Counted from the first letter of the stretch, positions 16,683 to 26,014 are shown. The stretch: 52,654 bases of DNA from Phycisphaerae bacterium (GCA_026386805.1 JAPLMX010000054.1:1-52654), one strand, 5' to 3'. A program made the numbers and translations. Notes: generated by a model from the letters alone, not told the origin.

Positions 16683-17357
16683 TCAATCGTCGCATTCGAC
16701 GTCGGTCCTGTGAGGGAGATGTTCGAGGGGGCAGCCTTGGCACTTGGGGCGGGGTTTGCAGTAGTCCTTGCCGGTCATGACGAGCAGGGCGTGGAACTCA
16801 TTGAACAGGGCTGGGTCGGACTCCAGGTGGGACATGAAGAGATTCTGCAATTGCTGGTAGTCGAGGTCCGGGCCGATCAGGCCATGGCGAACCATCACCC
16901 GGGCGGTGTAGGTGTCCACGACGAAGACCGGGCGGTTCAGGGCGTAGAGCAGGATCGAGTCGGCGGTCTCCGGGCCGATGCCGGAGATGCTCAGGAGCTC
17001 TTCCCGCAGGCGGGCCGTATTGATGGATTCGAGGTTCTTCAGGTCCCCGCCATAGCGGTCGCACAGCCAACGGATGAAGTTCGTGAGCCTCTTGGCCTTG
17101 ACGCGGAAGTAGCCGGCGGGGCGGATCAGCAGCTCAAGCTGTTCCATGTCCATCTCGTGCAGCTTGATCGGATCGAGGCAGCCGGCGGCTTTGAGGTTTG
17201 CGATCGCCTTGGCGACGTTGGTCCAGCTTGTATTCTGGGCCAGGATCGCACCGACGGCAACCTCGAACGGCGTCTCGCCCGGCCACCAGTGCTGCGGCCC
17301 GAAAAAGTCCAGGAGCGACTGGTAGATTCCAAGTAACAACTCGCGTGTGGTTTTCAT
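16683..17357 (-). CDS. HhH-GPD DNA glycosylase, MagIII/endonuclease III-related
   Basis: Base-excision repair enzyme, 224 aa. The N-terminal FFGPQHWWPGETPFEVAVGAILAQNTSW is the signature of the 3-methyladenine glycosylase III/endonuclease III-related group. The helix-hairpin-helix is ISGIGPETAD and the catalytic aspartate lies in VVDTYTARV. Where endonuclease III has the lyase lysine (GVGRKTAN), this protein has Glu, so it should be a monofunctional glycosylase without AP-lyase activity. A C-terminal cysteine cluster (C-x5-C-x2-C plus a distant Cys) hints at an iron-sulfur cluster with altered spacing. The likely role is removal of alkylated bases; substrate choice is inferred. Confidence 0.85.
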   Translation of the reverse strand: MKTTRELLLGIYQSLLDFFGPQHWWPGETPFEVAVGAILAQNTSWTNVAKAIANLKAAGCLDPIKLHEMDMEQLELLIRPAGYFRVKAKRLTNFIRWLCDRYGGDLKNLESINTARLREELLSISGIGPETADSILLYALNRPVFVVDTYTARVMVRHGLIGPDLDYQQLQNLFMSHLESDPALFNEFHALLVMTGKDYCKPRPKCQGCPLEHLPHRTDVECDD

Positions 17358-17540
17358 CGAATCCTATCGTGACAGAATCCATCATCCATTTGGAGGAACT
17401 ACGCGTATTATATCGGTCCCGGTTCCCAAGCCAACCGCAGGCTCTTGTAATTTCGCGGCGGCTCCAGTAAACTCGGCATGTTCCACGGGTGACGTATCCA
17501 GGGGTGTTCAGAGAGAGTGCACGACCGGAAAAGGTGACGC

Positions 17541-18476
17541 TTGCCGACGACAGGCCGGAAAAAGAAGCAGAAACACGACTACCCGACAAGCCAGTTGCTC
17601 AATTTCGCACGCGACTCGTACTTGGAGCGGACCAGCCGGCCGATTTACGCCATCCTTTTCCTGGTGCCGTTCATCATCTTCTATGAGATCGGCACGATCC
17701 TGATCAATACAGACGTTCTGACCCAGTACCAGGTTCGCGTGGTGGCGTTTGTCTGGGTCCAGGACGTGCTCCTGCACCTCGGCACGAGCAGCCGGTTTGC
17801 GTGGATCGCCCCGCCCCTGGTGGTGGTCGTGATTTTGACCGGTCTGCAGATCGCCTCGAAGAAGCAGTGGTACTTCTGCCTGAGCGATTATACGCCGATG
17901 ATCCTGGAATGCGTGTTTCTGGCCGTGCCGCTCATCGTCCTGAGCCTGCTCTTCAACAGCCCTGGCACGAGGCCTAATAATCTCCCCCGGCCCGACAGTG
18001 TGCGTGCGACCGTCCAGGTGAGCATGGCGGCGCAGCCGCGGGCGGTCGCGCCGCAGGACTTGGTGGCAACCCTGGATCAACAGAACGGCGTTCGCCCGAA
18101 GGTACACTCGTTCATGACGAACATCGTGACCGGGGTCGGCGCGGGGATCTACGAGGAGCTCGTGTTTCGGCTGGTCCTCATCTGTGCCCTGATGGTGCTG
18201 TTTCAGGATGTGATCGGACTGAGCCGCCAGAACGCCATCACGCTGTCAGTGCTGATGTCGGCGGCTCTGTTCAGCGCGCACCATCACATCGTCTGGATCG
18301 ACGGCGGGCTGGCCCGCAGTGCCCCGTTCAACTGGACGGAATTCAGCTTTCGCACGATCGCCGGCGTCTACTTCGCTGTCCTGTTCGCCATCCGGGGTTT
18401 CGGCATCACGGCCGGGACCCACGCTTTTTACGACATCATTGCCACCTTCGTAAACGCGTTTTTCTTCGACCAGTAG
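17541..18476 (+). CDS. CPBP-family intramembrane glutamic protease
   Basis: 311 aa, about eight membrane segments. The Abi/CPBP motifs are present: motif 1 EELVFR (Glu205, Glu206, Arg210), motif 2 FSAHHH (about 244-249) and motif 3 AGTHAFYDI near the C-terminus. Members include Rce1, the CAAX prenyl protease, and bacterial proteins linked to bacteriocin immunity. The start is probably the TTG at 17541, with AAGGTG about 5 nt upstream and a strongly basic N-terminus (RKKKQKH). It sits alone, divergent from the glycosylase gene. The substrate is unknown. Confidence 0.8.
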   Translation: MPTTGRKKKQKHDYPTSQLLNFARDSYLERTSRPIYAILFLVPFIIFYEIGTILINTDVLTQYQVRVVAFVWVQDVLLHLGTSSRFAWIAPPLVVVVILTGLQIASKKQWYFCLSDYTPMILECVFLAVPLIVLSLLFNSPGTRPNNLPRPDSVRATVQVSMAAQPRAVAPQDLVATLDQQNGVRPKVHSFMTNIVTGVGAGIYEELVFRLVLICALMVLFQDVIGLSRQNAITLSVLMSAALFSAHHHIVWIDGGLARSAPFNWTEFSFRTIAGVYFAVLFAIRGFGITAGTHAFYDIIATFVNAFFFDQ

Positions 18477-18686
18477 CCGCCGTGAAACCCTTTGATTCTT
18501 CCTCTGGCGGGATTGGGGAAGAAATCTGCCGTGTCGTTAGTCGTTTGCTTGGGGGGATTTGCGCAATCATCGTCCCATAAGGGCCTCCCGAGGCGGTTAT
18601 CAGTATTGATATTGAGCTTGAATCGCAGCGTCGAATCCGGTATAATACCCAGAAAGGTAGAGCAGGGTCATTCGGGGTTTTTCATT

Positions 18687-19232
18687 ATGGAATCGCCGCA
18701 AATCAATGTCGGGATCGACCAACTGACGTTCAGTCTCTTCCAGAGGCCGCTGCATCCGGAGCTGTTCCAGCTCTACGCGAGCCGCCAGCTCAAGACCGAG
18801 AAGTATGAGGCCCTGATCTGGGTGACGGGGTGCACGCACGTTGTCAGCGTTTTTGCGGGCGATGTGTGCCTCAGCGAGGTGGTGAGCACGCCAGGGCAGT
18901 TGCTCCCGCATCGCGGCCTGGTCGAGCGGTTTCAGTTCCGCGGACCTCGGACCCACAAGTGTACGCTCAGCCGCGGCGTCAGCTACATGACGGATTTCCA
19001 GATCGAAAAGATGAGCGCGAATCTCTATCGCCAGAGCCACACGGACCTGGAGCGCTTCGCCCGCAATCGCGGCGTGTTCGTGAAGTTCCCTGAGCTCGAA
19101 GTGGACAGCCTCCAGCCGTTCTGCTACATTGATTTCGAGGCCCGGCGCACGGAGCTGCACGTCCACACGTTTGCCGCCTACCCCGATCAGGTGACGATGA
19201 TCAAAACGCAGTCGCTGTTCGATTTCCAATAG
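18687..19232 (+). CDS. DUF2617 family protein
   Basis: About 181 aa, cytoplasmic. It matches the DUF2617 pattern found mainly in Planctomycetota: early LFQRPLHPELFQLYASRQ, then GVSYMTDFQIEKM and the C-terminal TFAAYPDQVTMIKTQSLFDFQ. The function is unknown; proteins of this family have been suspected to be nucleic-acid associated without proof. The frame is open upstream to 18492, but the conserved region starts just after the ATG at 18687, so that start is chosen; no strong Shine-Dalgarno site is visible. It is useful as a taxonomic marker for this window. Confidence 0.75.
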   Translation: MESPQINVGIDQLTFSLFQRPLHPELFQLYASRQLKTEKYEALIWVTGCTHVVSVFAGDVCLSEVVSTPGQLLPHRGLVERFQFRGPRTHKCTLSRGVSYMTDFQIEKMSANLYRQSHTDLERFARNRGVFVKFPELEVDSLQPFCYIDFEARRTELHVHTFAAYPDQVTMIKTQSLFDFQ

Positions 19233-19412
19233 CGAACGGTCGAGAAGCAGACTTCGTTTGCTGTATGCCCGCAAGGGCATGAGAAAGTTTCACGGTTGAC
19301 GTTTGCAGGTTGAAGTTTTGCGCCTTCCAGCTTCACACTTCGACAGAGATGCCCTCCGACGTCACTGCGAACGCGACCTTCACAGATGCAGACGCTAAAT
19401 CCCGAGGCCCGC

Positions 19413-20396
19413 CTAATTCGGCTGCACCTGCACGTTTTGCCTCAGCACGTGCAGCTTCTCGCGAATCTCCACGGACATCCGGCTGTTGGGGAAATCCTTC
19501 ATGATCTGCTGGCCGATCTCCAGCGCGCTGGTCCAGTGCTTGTCGGAGATTGCCAGGGCAAATTGCACGCCCAAGTTGTGCAGTTTCGTTCGGAAGACGT
19601 CCTTGGCCGCCTCTTGGAGCGCCAGGGCTTCGTTGGGCGTCAGGTACATGTCCAGCTCGCGGAGGATCTCCAGGCTGCGGTCGGTCTCCTGCTGGGTGAC
19701 GGCGTCATCCCAGGCCGCCAGGAGGATCCGTTTTCGCTCCTCCTTTCGCTCGACGAGCTTCTGCCGCAGGGCTTTCATCTTCTCCGAATCCGGATTGGCC
19801 CGGATCAGGGACTCGATTTGGAGACTGGCTTTGACCCACTGGCAGCCGTCGAAGAGCTTTTCCACCTGGGCAATGGCCTTGTCGATCCGCTCGTCCTGGC
19901 TCGCATTACGGTAGTCATCCACCTGCCGGCGCAGCTCCTCGGCTAACAGGCGATACTCCGAGTGGTTCTCAATCTCATCGACGATTTCGTAGGCCCCGGT
20001 GAAATCGTTCTGCTTGAGCCGCTCAAAGACGGCCTCGCGCAGAGATCGCTTGTCGTCCTCACGGAAGGCGATGGCCTTGGCCGCCTCGCTGATGCGCGTG
20101 CTGTGGTTGATCTGTAGGAGTCCGTCGCGGATGCCTTCCATCGCCTTGCTCGCCTCCTCCAGCCGCGTGCTGTTATCGTTGAGAGTACTGACGATCCTCG
20201 AGACGCGGGAGAGCATGGTCAGCAAGGCGATCAGGAAAATCACCCCGCCTGCCAGCAAGAAGAACTGCCACACACTCTCGGTCTTCTCGAAGCTCTTGAC
20301 GAAAACGGATAGCCCCAGCGCCGCCGCGACGGTGACAACAATGATGGCGATGTGCCATTTGAATTGCCATACCTGGCTGTTCTTCCCAGAGTCCAT
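19413..20396 (-). CDS. Membrane-anchored helical-repeat protein, unknown function
   Basis: About 327 aa. The ATG at 20396 is chosen because GAGGAGAAGG precedes it; an in-frame start at 20411 adds MRRRP. Two adjacent membrane helices (IIVVTVAAALGLSVFV and FFLLAGGVIFLIALLTML) are followed by a coiled-coil stretch (TLNDNSTRLEEASKAMEGI), then about 200 residues of all-helical, TPR-like repeats (ERLKQNDFTGAYEIVDEIEN, KLFDGCQWVKASLQIESLI, ALEIGQQIMKDFPNSRM). A cytoplasmic or periplasmic scaffold is likely. Proteins of this layout occur in Planctomycetota. No operon partner. Confidence 0.75.
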   Translation of the reverse strand: MDSGKNSQVWQFKWHIAIIVVTVAAALGLSVFVKSFEKTESVWQFFLLAGGVIFLIALLTMLSRVSRIVSTLNDNSTRLEEASKAMEGIRDGLLQINHSTRISEAAKAIAFREDDKRSLREAVFERLKQNDFTGAYEIVDEIENHSEYRLLAEELRRQVDDYRNASQDERIDKAIAQVEKLFDGCQWVKASLQIESLIRANPDSEKMKALRQKLVERKEERKRILLAAWDDAVTQQETDRSLEILRELDMYLTPNEALALQEAAKDVFRTKLHNLGVQFALAISDKHWTSALEIGQQIMKDFPNSRMSVEIREKLHVLRQNVQVQPN

Positions 20397-20573
20397 AGGC
20401 CTTCTCCTCAAGAGCAGGAAACCTCTTAGCAGCCACCTTCATTGTATGACGGGAAGGCCGTCAAGTCAACCATGCTTGTGTTTTCGACATTTACGGCGGC
20501 CCGGACTCAGGAAAGGAGGACGATCTCGGATCGCTTGACGGTCATCGCCAAGCCGATCGATTGTCGCCTGGGC

Positions 20574-20903
20574 CTATTCTCCGGCGGGCGCGACGCAGTA
20601 GATGTAGATGAGCGGCTCCGAGCCGGTATTGCTGACGTCGTGGAGCGTCTCGGGGGGGATGTAGGCGACCTTTCCGGCGCCGACGGGATGACGGGCGCCT
20701 GTGCCGATCAGGAGTTCTCCCTGCCCGGCCAGAAATACGAGCAATTCCTCGTGATTCTTGGTGCTGTGCTGGCCGCACGCCTTGCCCGGTTCCAGGTAGA
20801 CCCGGCCGGAGCGCATTCCAAACGTCTGCGGCTTGCCCTCCAGAATTCTCTGGTACTCGGTCTTGTCGTTCAAGCTGATCGTGAAGGCTCCTTGTGCGGC
20901 CAT
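20574..20903 (-). CDS. Small cupin-domain protein
   Basis: 109 aa, a single cupin_2 barrel. Motif 1 is CGQHSTKNHEELLVFLAGQGELLIG, in which His, His and Glu are probable metal ligands; motif 2 is GKVAYIPPETLHDVSNTG with the last His. Such stand-alone cupins may bind a metal and act as isomerases, dioxygenases or sensors; no substrate can be named. A ribosome site (GGAG) stands upstream of the ATG. It is flanked by unrelated genes on both sides. Confidence 0.85.
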   Translation of the reverse strand: MAAQGAFTISLNDKTEYQRILEGKPQTFGMRSGRVYLEPGKACGQHSTKNHEELLVFLAGQGELLIGTGARHPVGAGKVAYIPPETLHDVSNTGSEPLIYIYCVAPAGE

Positions 20904-21058
20904 GCCATCTCCTCAAAAAGTGCTTGCCTAAATTCGTTGCCAGCGTCTTAATACGGGTTCGGCGTCTTTCTGTCAACCTTGGACGCCGACCGGTCTTAGG
21001 GATCGATAGGGTTCATTGAGGATCATTGCAGGCCAATGCCTCTGAAGGTGGTAAAACT

Positions 21059-21778
21059 GTGACTGGGGAAGTCAAGACATTGCTGATCGCGGCCGGCTCG
21101 GTTGGTCTCATCCACACGCTGCTGGGACCCGATCACTACGTGCCGTTCATCGTGATGTCCTGGGCACGGAAGTGGTCCACGGTCAAGACGGGCATCATCA
21201 CCGTGCTGTGCGCGATGGGCCATATCGGCAGTTCCGTTGTGCTGGGTCTTGTCGGCGTGTCGTTGGGCTTGGCGGTTGAGAGTCTGACGGGGGTTGAATC
21301 CCTCCGCGGCCGCATCGTGGCATGGCTGTTCATCGCGTTCGGCTTGGCCTACCTGATCTGGGGACTGAGGCGCGTCCATCGCAGCCACCCTCATCAGCAT
21401 ACTCACCCGCACGTGACGGGCCAGGAGCATGACCACGTCCATCTGCACACCCACTTCGGCGAGCACACGCACGTCCACGACATTGAATCGAGGAAGAGCC
21501 TTACACCCTGGATTCTGTTCACGATTTTCGTTTTCGGGCCGTGCGAGCCGCTGATTCCGCTCCTGATGTATCCCGCCGCCAAGGGCAGCGTCTTCGATCT
21601 GATCGCCGTGACGGCCGTTTTCGGCATCGTCACAACCGCCGCCATGCTGGGCACGGTGTTTCTCGGCAGGGCTGGAGTGAGTTTTCTGCCCGTGCGGAAG
21701 GTCCAGCACTACAGCCATGCCCTGGCCGGGGCCACGATCCTGCTTTGCGGCCTGGCCATCGAGTTCCTGGGGCTATGA
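21059..21778 (+). CDS. Integral membrane transporter, NiCoT/UreH/SafE-like
   Basis: About 239 aa, six membrane helices. It opens with GSVGLIHTLLGPDHYVPFI, whose H-x4-DH is the metal-binding helix motif of nickel/cobalt permeases and UreH/RcnA-like proteins. A central loop (about 110-150) is a string of histidines (HSHPHQHTHPHVTG.. to ..HFGEHTHVHD) suited to nickel, cobalt or zinc. The second half has FGPCEPLIPLLMYPAA. The GTG at 21059 is chosen, with AAGGTGG 8 nt upstream. It may import or export Ni/Co; a NikR gene lies 3.5 kb away, so a nickel link is plausible. Direction of transport is not predictable. Confidence 0.8.
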   Translation: MTGEVKTLLIAAGSVGLIHTLLGPDHYVPFIVMSWARKWSTVKTGIITVLCAMGHIGSSVVLGLVGVSLGLAVESLTGVESLRGRIVAWLFIAFGLAYLIWGLRRVHRSHPHQHTHPHVTGQEHDHVHLHTHFGEHTHVHDIESRKSLTPWILFTIFVFGPCEPLIPLLMYPAAKGSVFDLIAVTAVFGIVTTAAMLGTVFLGRAGVSFLPVRKVQHYSHALAGATILLCGLAIEFLGL

Positions 21779-21936
21779 CTGACCTGCCAAGTGGGCTTCT
21801 GCATGTCGCACAGTCTCTCCGACTCGGAAATGGGCCTTGCTGTCTGGCTCTGTCAATACTACCATAGACTGCGTGGATAGCTCAGAAAAATAGTTGGTGC
21901 GAGCCGCGCGATGCTCATTTATGAGGGAAGCCCTCG

Positions 21937-24900
21937 ATGCCTGACGAAAAGGCAGTACTGACTGCACTGCGGAAGTTTGCCGATTCCGTAACGTCCAAGA
22001 TGACAACGTTGACTGTGGGCGAGCCGGAAGATCAGCTTCGTGGGCCGTTTGAAGTTTTCATGGAGGAAGTGGGGCGAGCGCTATCGCTAAAGGTAGTCTG
22101 CACGGGGGAGACCAGATTGCCCGGCCGAATGGGCAAGCCGGATTACGCTGTACATGCGGCAGAACTGCTGGCCGGATACGTTGAATTGAAGGCTCCCGAC
22201 ACGGGGGCCGACCCCAATCGTTTCACCGAACCGCACAATCGGGAGCAATGGAAGCGATTTCAGGGTATACCGAATCTAATCTACTGTGACGGCAACGAAT
22301 GGGGCCTGCACCAGAACGGCGAACCTTTCCGCCTGGTTCACCTTTCCGGCAATGTAAGGACGGATGGCAAGAAGTCCGTCAATGCGAATGACGCCCAGGC
22401 TGTCTTGGGCCTGATCACCCGTTTCCTTTCCTGGGACCCGATTATTCCCAAGAACGTCAAGGACCTAGCTGGCCAGCTTGCTCCACTGTGCCGGATGCTG
22501 CGTGCCGACGTGACGGACGCTCTCCTGGACACGCGATCGCCCCTGGTGCAGCTTGCCAAGGACTGGCGCCAGTTGTTGTTCCCGGATGCGAGCGATGAGC
22601 AGTTCGCTGACGCCTATGCGCAGACCGTGACATTCGCGCTGCTGTTGGCTCGCAGCGAAGGAGCAGACCCACTGTCCTTGGCTAGCGCCGAAGGGGCTCT
22701 GGCCGCCGATCACAGCCTGCTTTCGCGGGCGCTTCAAGTGCTCACCGACCCCAACGCGCAGGCGGAGATCTCGGCTTCACTGAATCTGCTGATCCGCGTT
22801 ATTGGACACGTGCCAGACTATGCGCTGGCTGGCCCACGGGATCCGTGGCTATACTTCTACGAAGACTTCTTGGCCATCTACGACTCGAAATTGCGGAAGG
22901 ATGCCGGGGCGTACTACACACCTGTGGAAGTCGTGCGCGCCCAGGTGCGCCTGATTGACGATTTGTTGACGAACCGCCTGGGCAAAACTCTGGGCTTTGC
23001 CGAGCGTGACGTTGTGACGCTCGACCCGGCCGTGGGCACGGGAACCTACCTGCTCGGGGTAATCGAACACGCCTTACGACGCGTTCATGCCGAGCAGGGG
23101 TTAGGCGCTGTGGCTGGTCAGGCGACAGCCTTGGCTGATAACCTCTTCGGCTTTGAGATCATGGCGGGGCCGTATGCCGTTTCCGAGCTGCGCGTCAGCC
23201 GCGCGCTGGTGAACATGGGAGCGACATTGCCGCCCAAGGGTGCCCATGTCTACTTGACGGACACGCTCGAAAGTCCCCACACTACGCCGTCCCAGATGGG
23301 GCTGTGGTACAAGGAAATCGCCGAACAACACCGGCGGGCGTTGGAGGTCAAAGACAGAGTCCCTGTCATCGTCTGTCTTGGCAACCCGCCCTATGACCGC
23401 CACCCGGCTGTTGATGCAACCGAAGAGAACCTGTCGAAATACGGAGGGTGGGTTCGCTTTGGAGATGCGCTCGCAGAGGGAACTGTAAAAGGCAAAGCAA
23501 AGACACCCCACGCGGTTGAATTGAGCCTCGCAGAAGTGCTTCACAGACGGGAAAAACTATCAATACTGTACCAAGCCTTCGTTGAGCCTGCTATTGCCGC
23601 CGGACACGGGATACACGTCAAGAACTTGTACAACCTATACGTCTACTTCTGGCGGTGGGCGATTTGGAAGGTTTTCGAGCACCAGACCAGCGCCGGGCCG
23701 GGTGTAGTGAGCTATATCAGCGCGTCAAGCTATTTGGATGGCGACGCCTTCTGCGGCATGCGCGAGCACATGCGCCGATGGTGTGACGAGATTTGGATCA
23801 TTGACCTGGGGGGCGAAGGTCGGGGCACTCGCAAGAGCCAGAATGTCTTCGCCATTCAAACGCCCGTGGCGATTGCGATTGCCGCCCGCTACAACAAAAC
23901 CGAGAAGAGCACGCCTGCCAAAGTACGATATACCCGCATTGACGGCACGCGCGACGAAAAACTGAAAGCCTTGGACGCAATTGCCGAGTTTGCTTCCCTT
24001 CAATGGGAGGACTGCCCTGATGGTTGGCACGCGCCCTTCCGTCCGACTGCTTCAGGCAAATATTGTACTTGGCCGTTACTGACGGACCTGTTGCCCTGGC
24101 AGCATTCGGGGGCGCAGTTCAAGAGAACCTGGCCGATCTGCCCCGACCGCAACACGCTGGAGGCGCGTTGGCGGACGCTGCTGGCGGCAAGCGACAAGGC
24201 CGTCGCATTCAGAGAAACCCGCGACAGAAAAGTCAACGGGAGCTATCCACCGCTTCGGCCGGGCGGCAGGCGAGAGAAACCCCTTGGACAATTGGTCCGA
24301 AATGCACCTGTGCCTGACATAGTGCGGTACGCCTATCGGTCTCTGGATCGGCAATGGATTCTTGCCGACAACCGCTTGGGCGACTTCCTGCGTCCCGATC
24401 TATGGGCCGTCCAGGGCGACAAGCAGGTGTATTTGACGAGCCTTTTCTCACAACCCCTGGGCGGGGGTCCGGCACTGACGGCCTGCGCCGATATCCCTGA
24501 TCTGGACTACTTCCGTGGATCGTACGGGGCGAAGGCCGTGATGCCCTTGCATCGGGATGCGCAAGGCAGGGAGGTGAATGTCCTGCCGGGACTGGCGGAC
24601 ATGCTGGCGCAGGCGTATGGGCGGAAGGTGATGCCGGAGGACTTCACAGCCTACGTGTATGGTGTGCTGGCGCAGCCCGCATTTACTGACCGTTTTGCTG
24701 ACGAATTGGGCGCGCGTGAGCTTCGAGTACCTCTGACGAAAGACGCGCTCCTATTCGTCCGAGCTCGCGACGCGGGGGCGAAGCTGCTGTGGCTGCACAC
24801 CTACGGCCAGCGCTATGTGCCAAAGGGACATCCCCGCGGGCAGGTGCCCAAGGGTAAGGCACGCTGCACGAAGCCTGTACCGGGCGATGCGTCCAACTAC

Positions 24901-25323
24901 CCGGAGAACTATGAGTACAACGAAGCACCGAAAACACTGCGTGTCGGCGACGGTGAGTTTGCACCCGTCGCACCGGAAGTGTACGAGTTTGAAGTGTCCG
25001 GCCTCAAGGTTGTCCAATCGTGGCTGAAATACCGGATGAAGAATCGGATGAGGAATGGGGGTGGCAAAAAATCCTCGCCACTGGATGACATTCGGCCCCA
25101 GAAGTGGACGGGCGACTTCACGACGGAACTTCTGGAGCTTCTTTGGGTCCTGGAAATGACCGTTGCCGAGTACTCTGCCCAGGCCAAGCTGTTGTCGGCC
25201 GTTGTCAAGGGGCCGTGTTTCCGAGCTGACGAACTGCCATGCGTACCTGATTCCACGCGCAAGCCCCCGTCCCGCCAAGCCGGCAAGGGGTTGTTCGACG
25301 AAGCGGAAGATAAAGACGCATAG
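21937..25323 (+). CDS. Single-chain restriction-modification enzyme (type ISP-like N6-adenine)
   Basis: 1128 aa. Residues about 60-90 look like a PD-(D/E)xK nuclease (GKPDYAV then GYVELKAP). A helical connector follows, then a gamma-type N6-adenine methyltransferase: motif I DPAVGTGTYLLG (about 364-375) and motif IV NPPY (about 482). The C-terminal 450 residues (from about HAPFRPTASGKYCTWPLL) match the type ISP target-recognition region. No Walker A or helicase motifs are visible, so it lacks the translocase of LlaGI-type enzymes and is nearer to type IIG/IIL in build. It stands alone and needs no separate specificity subunit. GAGGGA precedes the ATG by about 9 nt. Confidence 0.85.
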   Translation: MPDEKAVLTALRKFADSVTSKMTTLTVGEPEDQLRGPFEVFMEEVGRALSLKVVCTGETRLPGRMGKPDYAVHAAELLAGYVELKAPDTGADPNRFTEPHNREQWKRFQGIPNLIYCDGNEWGLHQNGEPFRLVHLSGNVRTDGKKSVNANDAQAVLGLITRFLSWDPIIPKNVKDLAGQLAPLCRMLRADVTDALLDTRSPLVQLAKDWRQLLFPDASDEQFADAYAQTVTFALLLARSEGADPLSLASAEGALAADHSLLSRALQVLTDPNAQAEISASLNLLIRVIGHVPDYALAGPRDPWLYFYEDFLAIYDSKLRKDAGAYYTPVEVVRAQVRLIDDLLTNRLGKTLGFAERDVVTLDPAVGTGTYLLGVIEHALRRVHAEQGLGAVAGQATALADNLFGFEIMAGPYAVSELRVSRALVNMGATLPPKGAHVYLTDTLESPHTTPSQMGLWYKEIAEQHRRALEVKDRVPVIVCLGNPPYDRHPAVDATEENLSKYGGWVRFGDALAEGTVKGKAKTPHAVELSLAEVLHRREKLSILYQAFVEPAIAAGHGIHVKNLYNLYVYFWRWAIWKVFEHQTSAGPGVVSYISASSYLDGDAFCGMREHMRRWCDEIWIIDLGGEGRGTRKSQNVFAIQTPVAIAIAARYNKTEKSTPAKVRYTRIDGTRDEKLKALDAIAEFASLQWEDCPDGWHAPFRPTASGKYCTWPLLTDLLPWQHSGAQFKRTWPICPDRNTLEARWRTLLAASDKAVAFRETRDRKVNGSYPPLRPGGRREKPLGQLVRNAPVPDIVRYAYRSLDRQWILADNRLGDFLRPDLWAVQGDKQVYLTSLFSQPLGGGPALTACADIPDLDYFRGSYGAKAVMPLHRDAQGREVNVLPGLADMLAQAYGRKVMPEDFTAYVYGVLAQPAFTDRFADELGARELRVPLTKDALLFVRARDAGAKLLWLHTYGQRYVPKGHPRGQVPKGKARCTKPVPGDASNYPENYEYNEAPKTLRVGDGEFAPVAPEVYEFEVSGLKVVQSWLKYRMKNRMRNGGGKKSSPLDDIRPQKWTGDFTTELLELLWVLEMTVAEYSAQAKLLSAVVKGPCFRADELPCVPDSTRKPPSRQAGKGLFDEAEDKDA

Positions 25324-25332
25324 GGGAGGTGG

Positions 25333-25746
25333 TCACGTCGCGTCGGTGGCCAGGAGGTTGATGCGGCCGAGCTTGACGCCCTTGAGGCTGATCAGGTTTT
25401 CCGCCGTCTTGTTGATTTCACCCACCTGCCCGCGCAGCACGATCACCTCCAGGCAATTGTGTTCGTCCAGGTGTATGTGCATGGACGAAATTGTCTGCAA
25501 AAGGTGCGAGTGCTGCAGATCGGTCAGCATGGCCATCAGCTTCGTCGAATGGTGCGTGTAGACCAGGAACACCGCTGCGACGGCCTCGGCTTTGGGGTTG
25601 GCTAGTTCCTCGTCGCTGATCTCCTGGCGGATCAAATCGCGGATCGCCTCCGACCGGCTCGGATAGCCCCGTCCGGCGATCAAGGCATCGAACGCGCAAA
25701 GCAGTTCGGTCTCCAACGACACCCCGATACGCTCTATCTGGCTCAT
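25333..25746 (-). CDS. nikR: Nickel-responsive regulator NikR
   Basis: 137 aa. The N-terminal ribbon-helix-helix (RIGVSLETELLCAFDALI..SEAIRDLIRQE) binds DNA; the C-terminal ACT-like domain tetramerises and binds Ni(II). The ligands can be aligned with E. coli NikR His76, His87, His89 and Cys95: here His79 or His81, then His90 and His92 and Cys98 in MHIHLDEHNCLEV. The ATG at 25746 (GAGGACCAGG upstream) is used instead of the longer open frame. It is divergent from the metal-uptake operon that starts at 26015, and the shared 270-bp region holds the promoter and symmetrical half-sites. NikR-controlled repression of that operon by nickel is the natural reading. Confidence 0.92.
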   Translation of the reverse strand: MSQIERIGVSLETELLCAFDALIAGRGYPSRSEAIRDLIRQEISDEELANPKAEAVAAVFLVYTHHSTKLMAMLTDLQHSHLLQTISSMHIHLDEHNCLEVIVLRGQVGEINKTAENLISLKGVKLGRINLLATDAT

Positions 25747-25849
25747 CCTGGTCCTCAGCGAGAATAATGGAAATAGACGGGCCCCTCGGGCTCGAGATGG
25801 GCGCATTTTACTCGCCGCACAGTTTTTTTTCAAAGTAATGAGATTCACC

Positions 25850-25878
25850 TTGACGTAGTAGCACGAATTCCTTATTCT
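25850..25878 (+). promoter_or_regulatory. Promoter of the metal-uptake operon
   Basis: TTGACG (25850-25855), 17-nt spacer, TATTCT (25873-25878): good match to a sigma-70 promoter. The spacer includes GCACGAAT (25861-25868), one of three related half-sites. Transcription would start near 25886 and leave a leader of roughly 125 nt before the first gene. Confidence 0.65.
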
Positions 25879-25964
25879 TATGCGCCACGGAAAGTTCTTT
25901 TAAGAGAGTTTTTTATTCTGTTGACGCGGCAACTGAGGCTGTATTCGTGCGATGTAGCACGATC
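25861..25964. promoter_or_regulatory. Candidate operator half-sites (NikR or other metal regulator)
   Basis: GCACGAAT (25861-25868), ATTCGTGC (25943-25950) and GCACGATC (25957-25964) are repeats of one half-site. The last two make a tight palindrome TCGTGC-N6-GCACGA (25945-25962); the first pairs with the second as an 8-bp inverted repeat over 74 nt. Classical NikR sites have half-sites about 16 nt apart, which these do not, so binding by NikR is a guess from position. Confidence 0.45.
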
Positions 25965-26014
25965 CTCAGATTGTTATGCGCAACGTTGGAGGCCTGCGGG
26001 CCGGAGGCAGGAGC

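Noticed and set aside
25861-25964. Canonical NikR operator
   Set aside because: Half-sites do not have the usual sequence or about 16-nt spacing; reported as candidate sites for an unnamed regulator.
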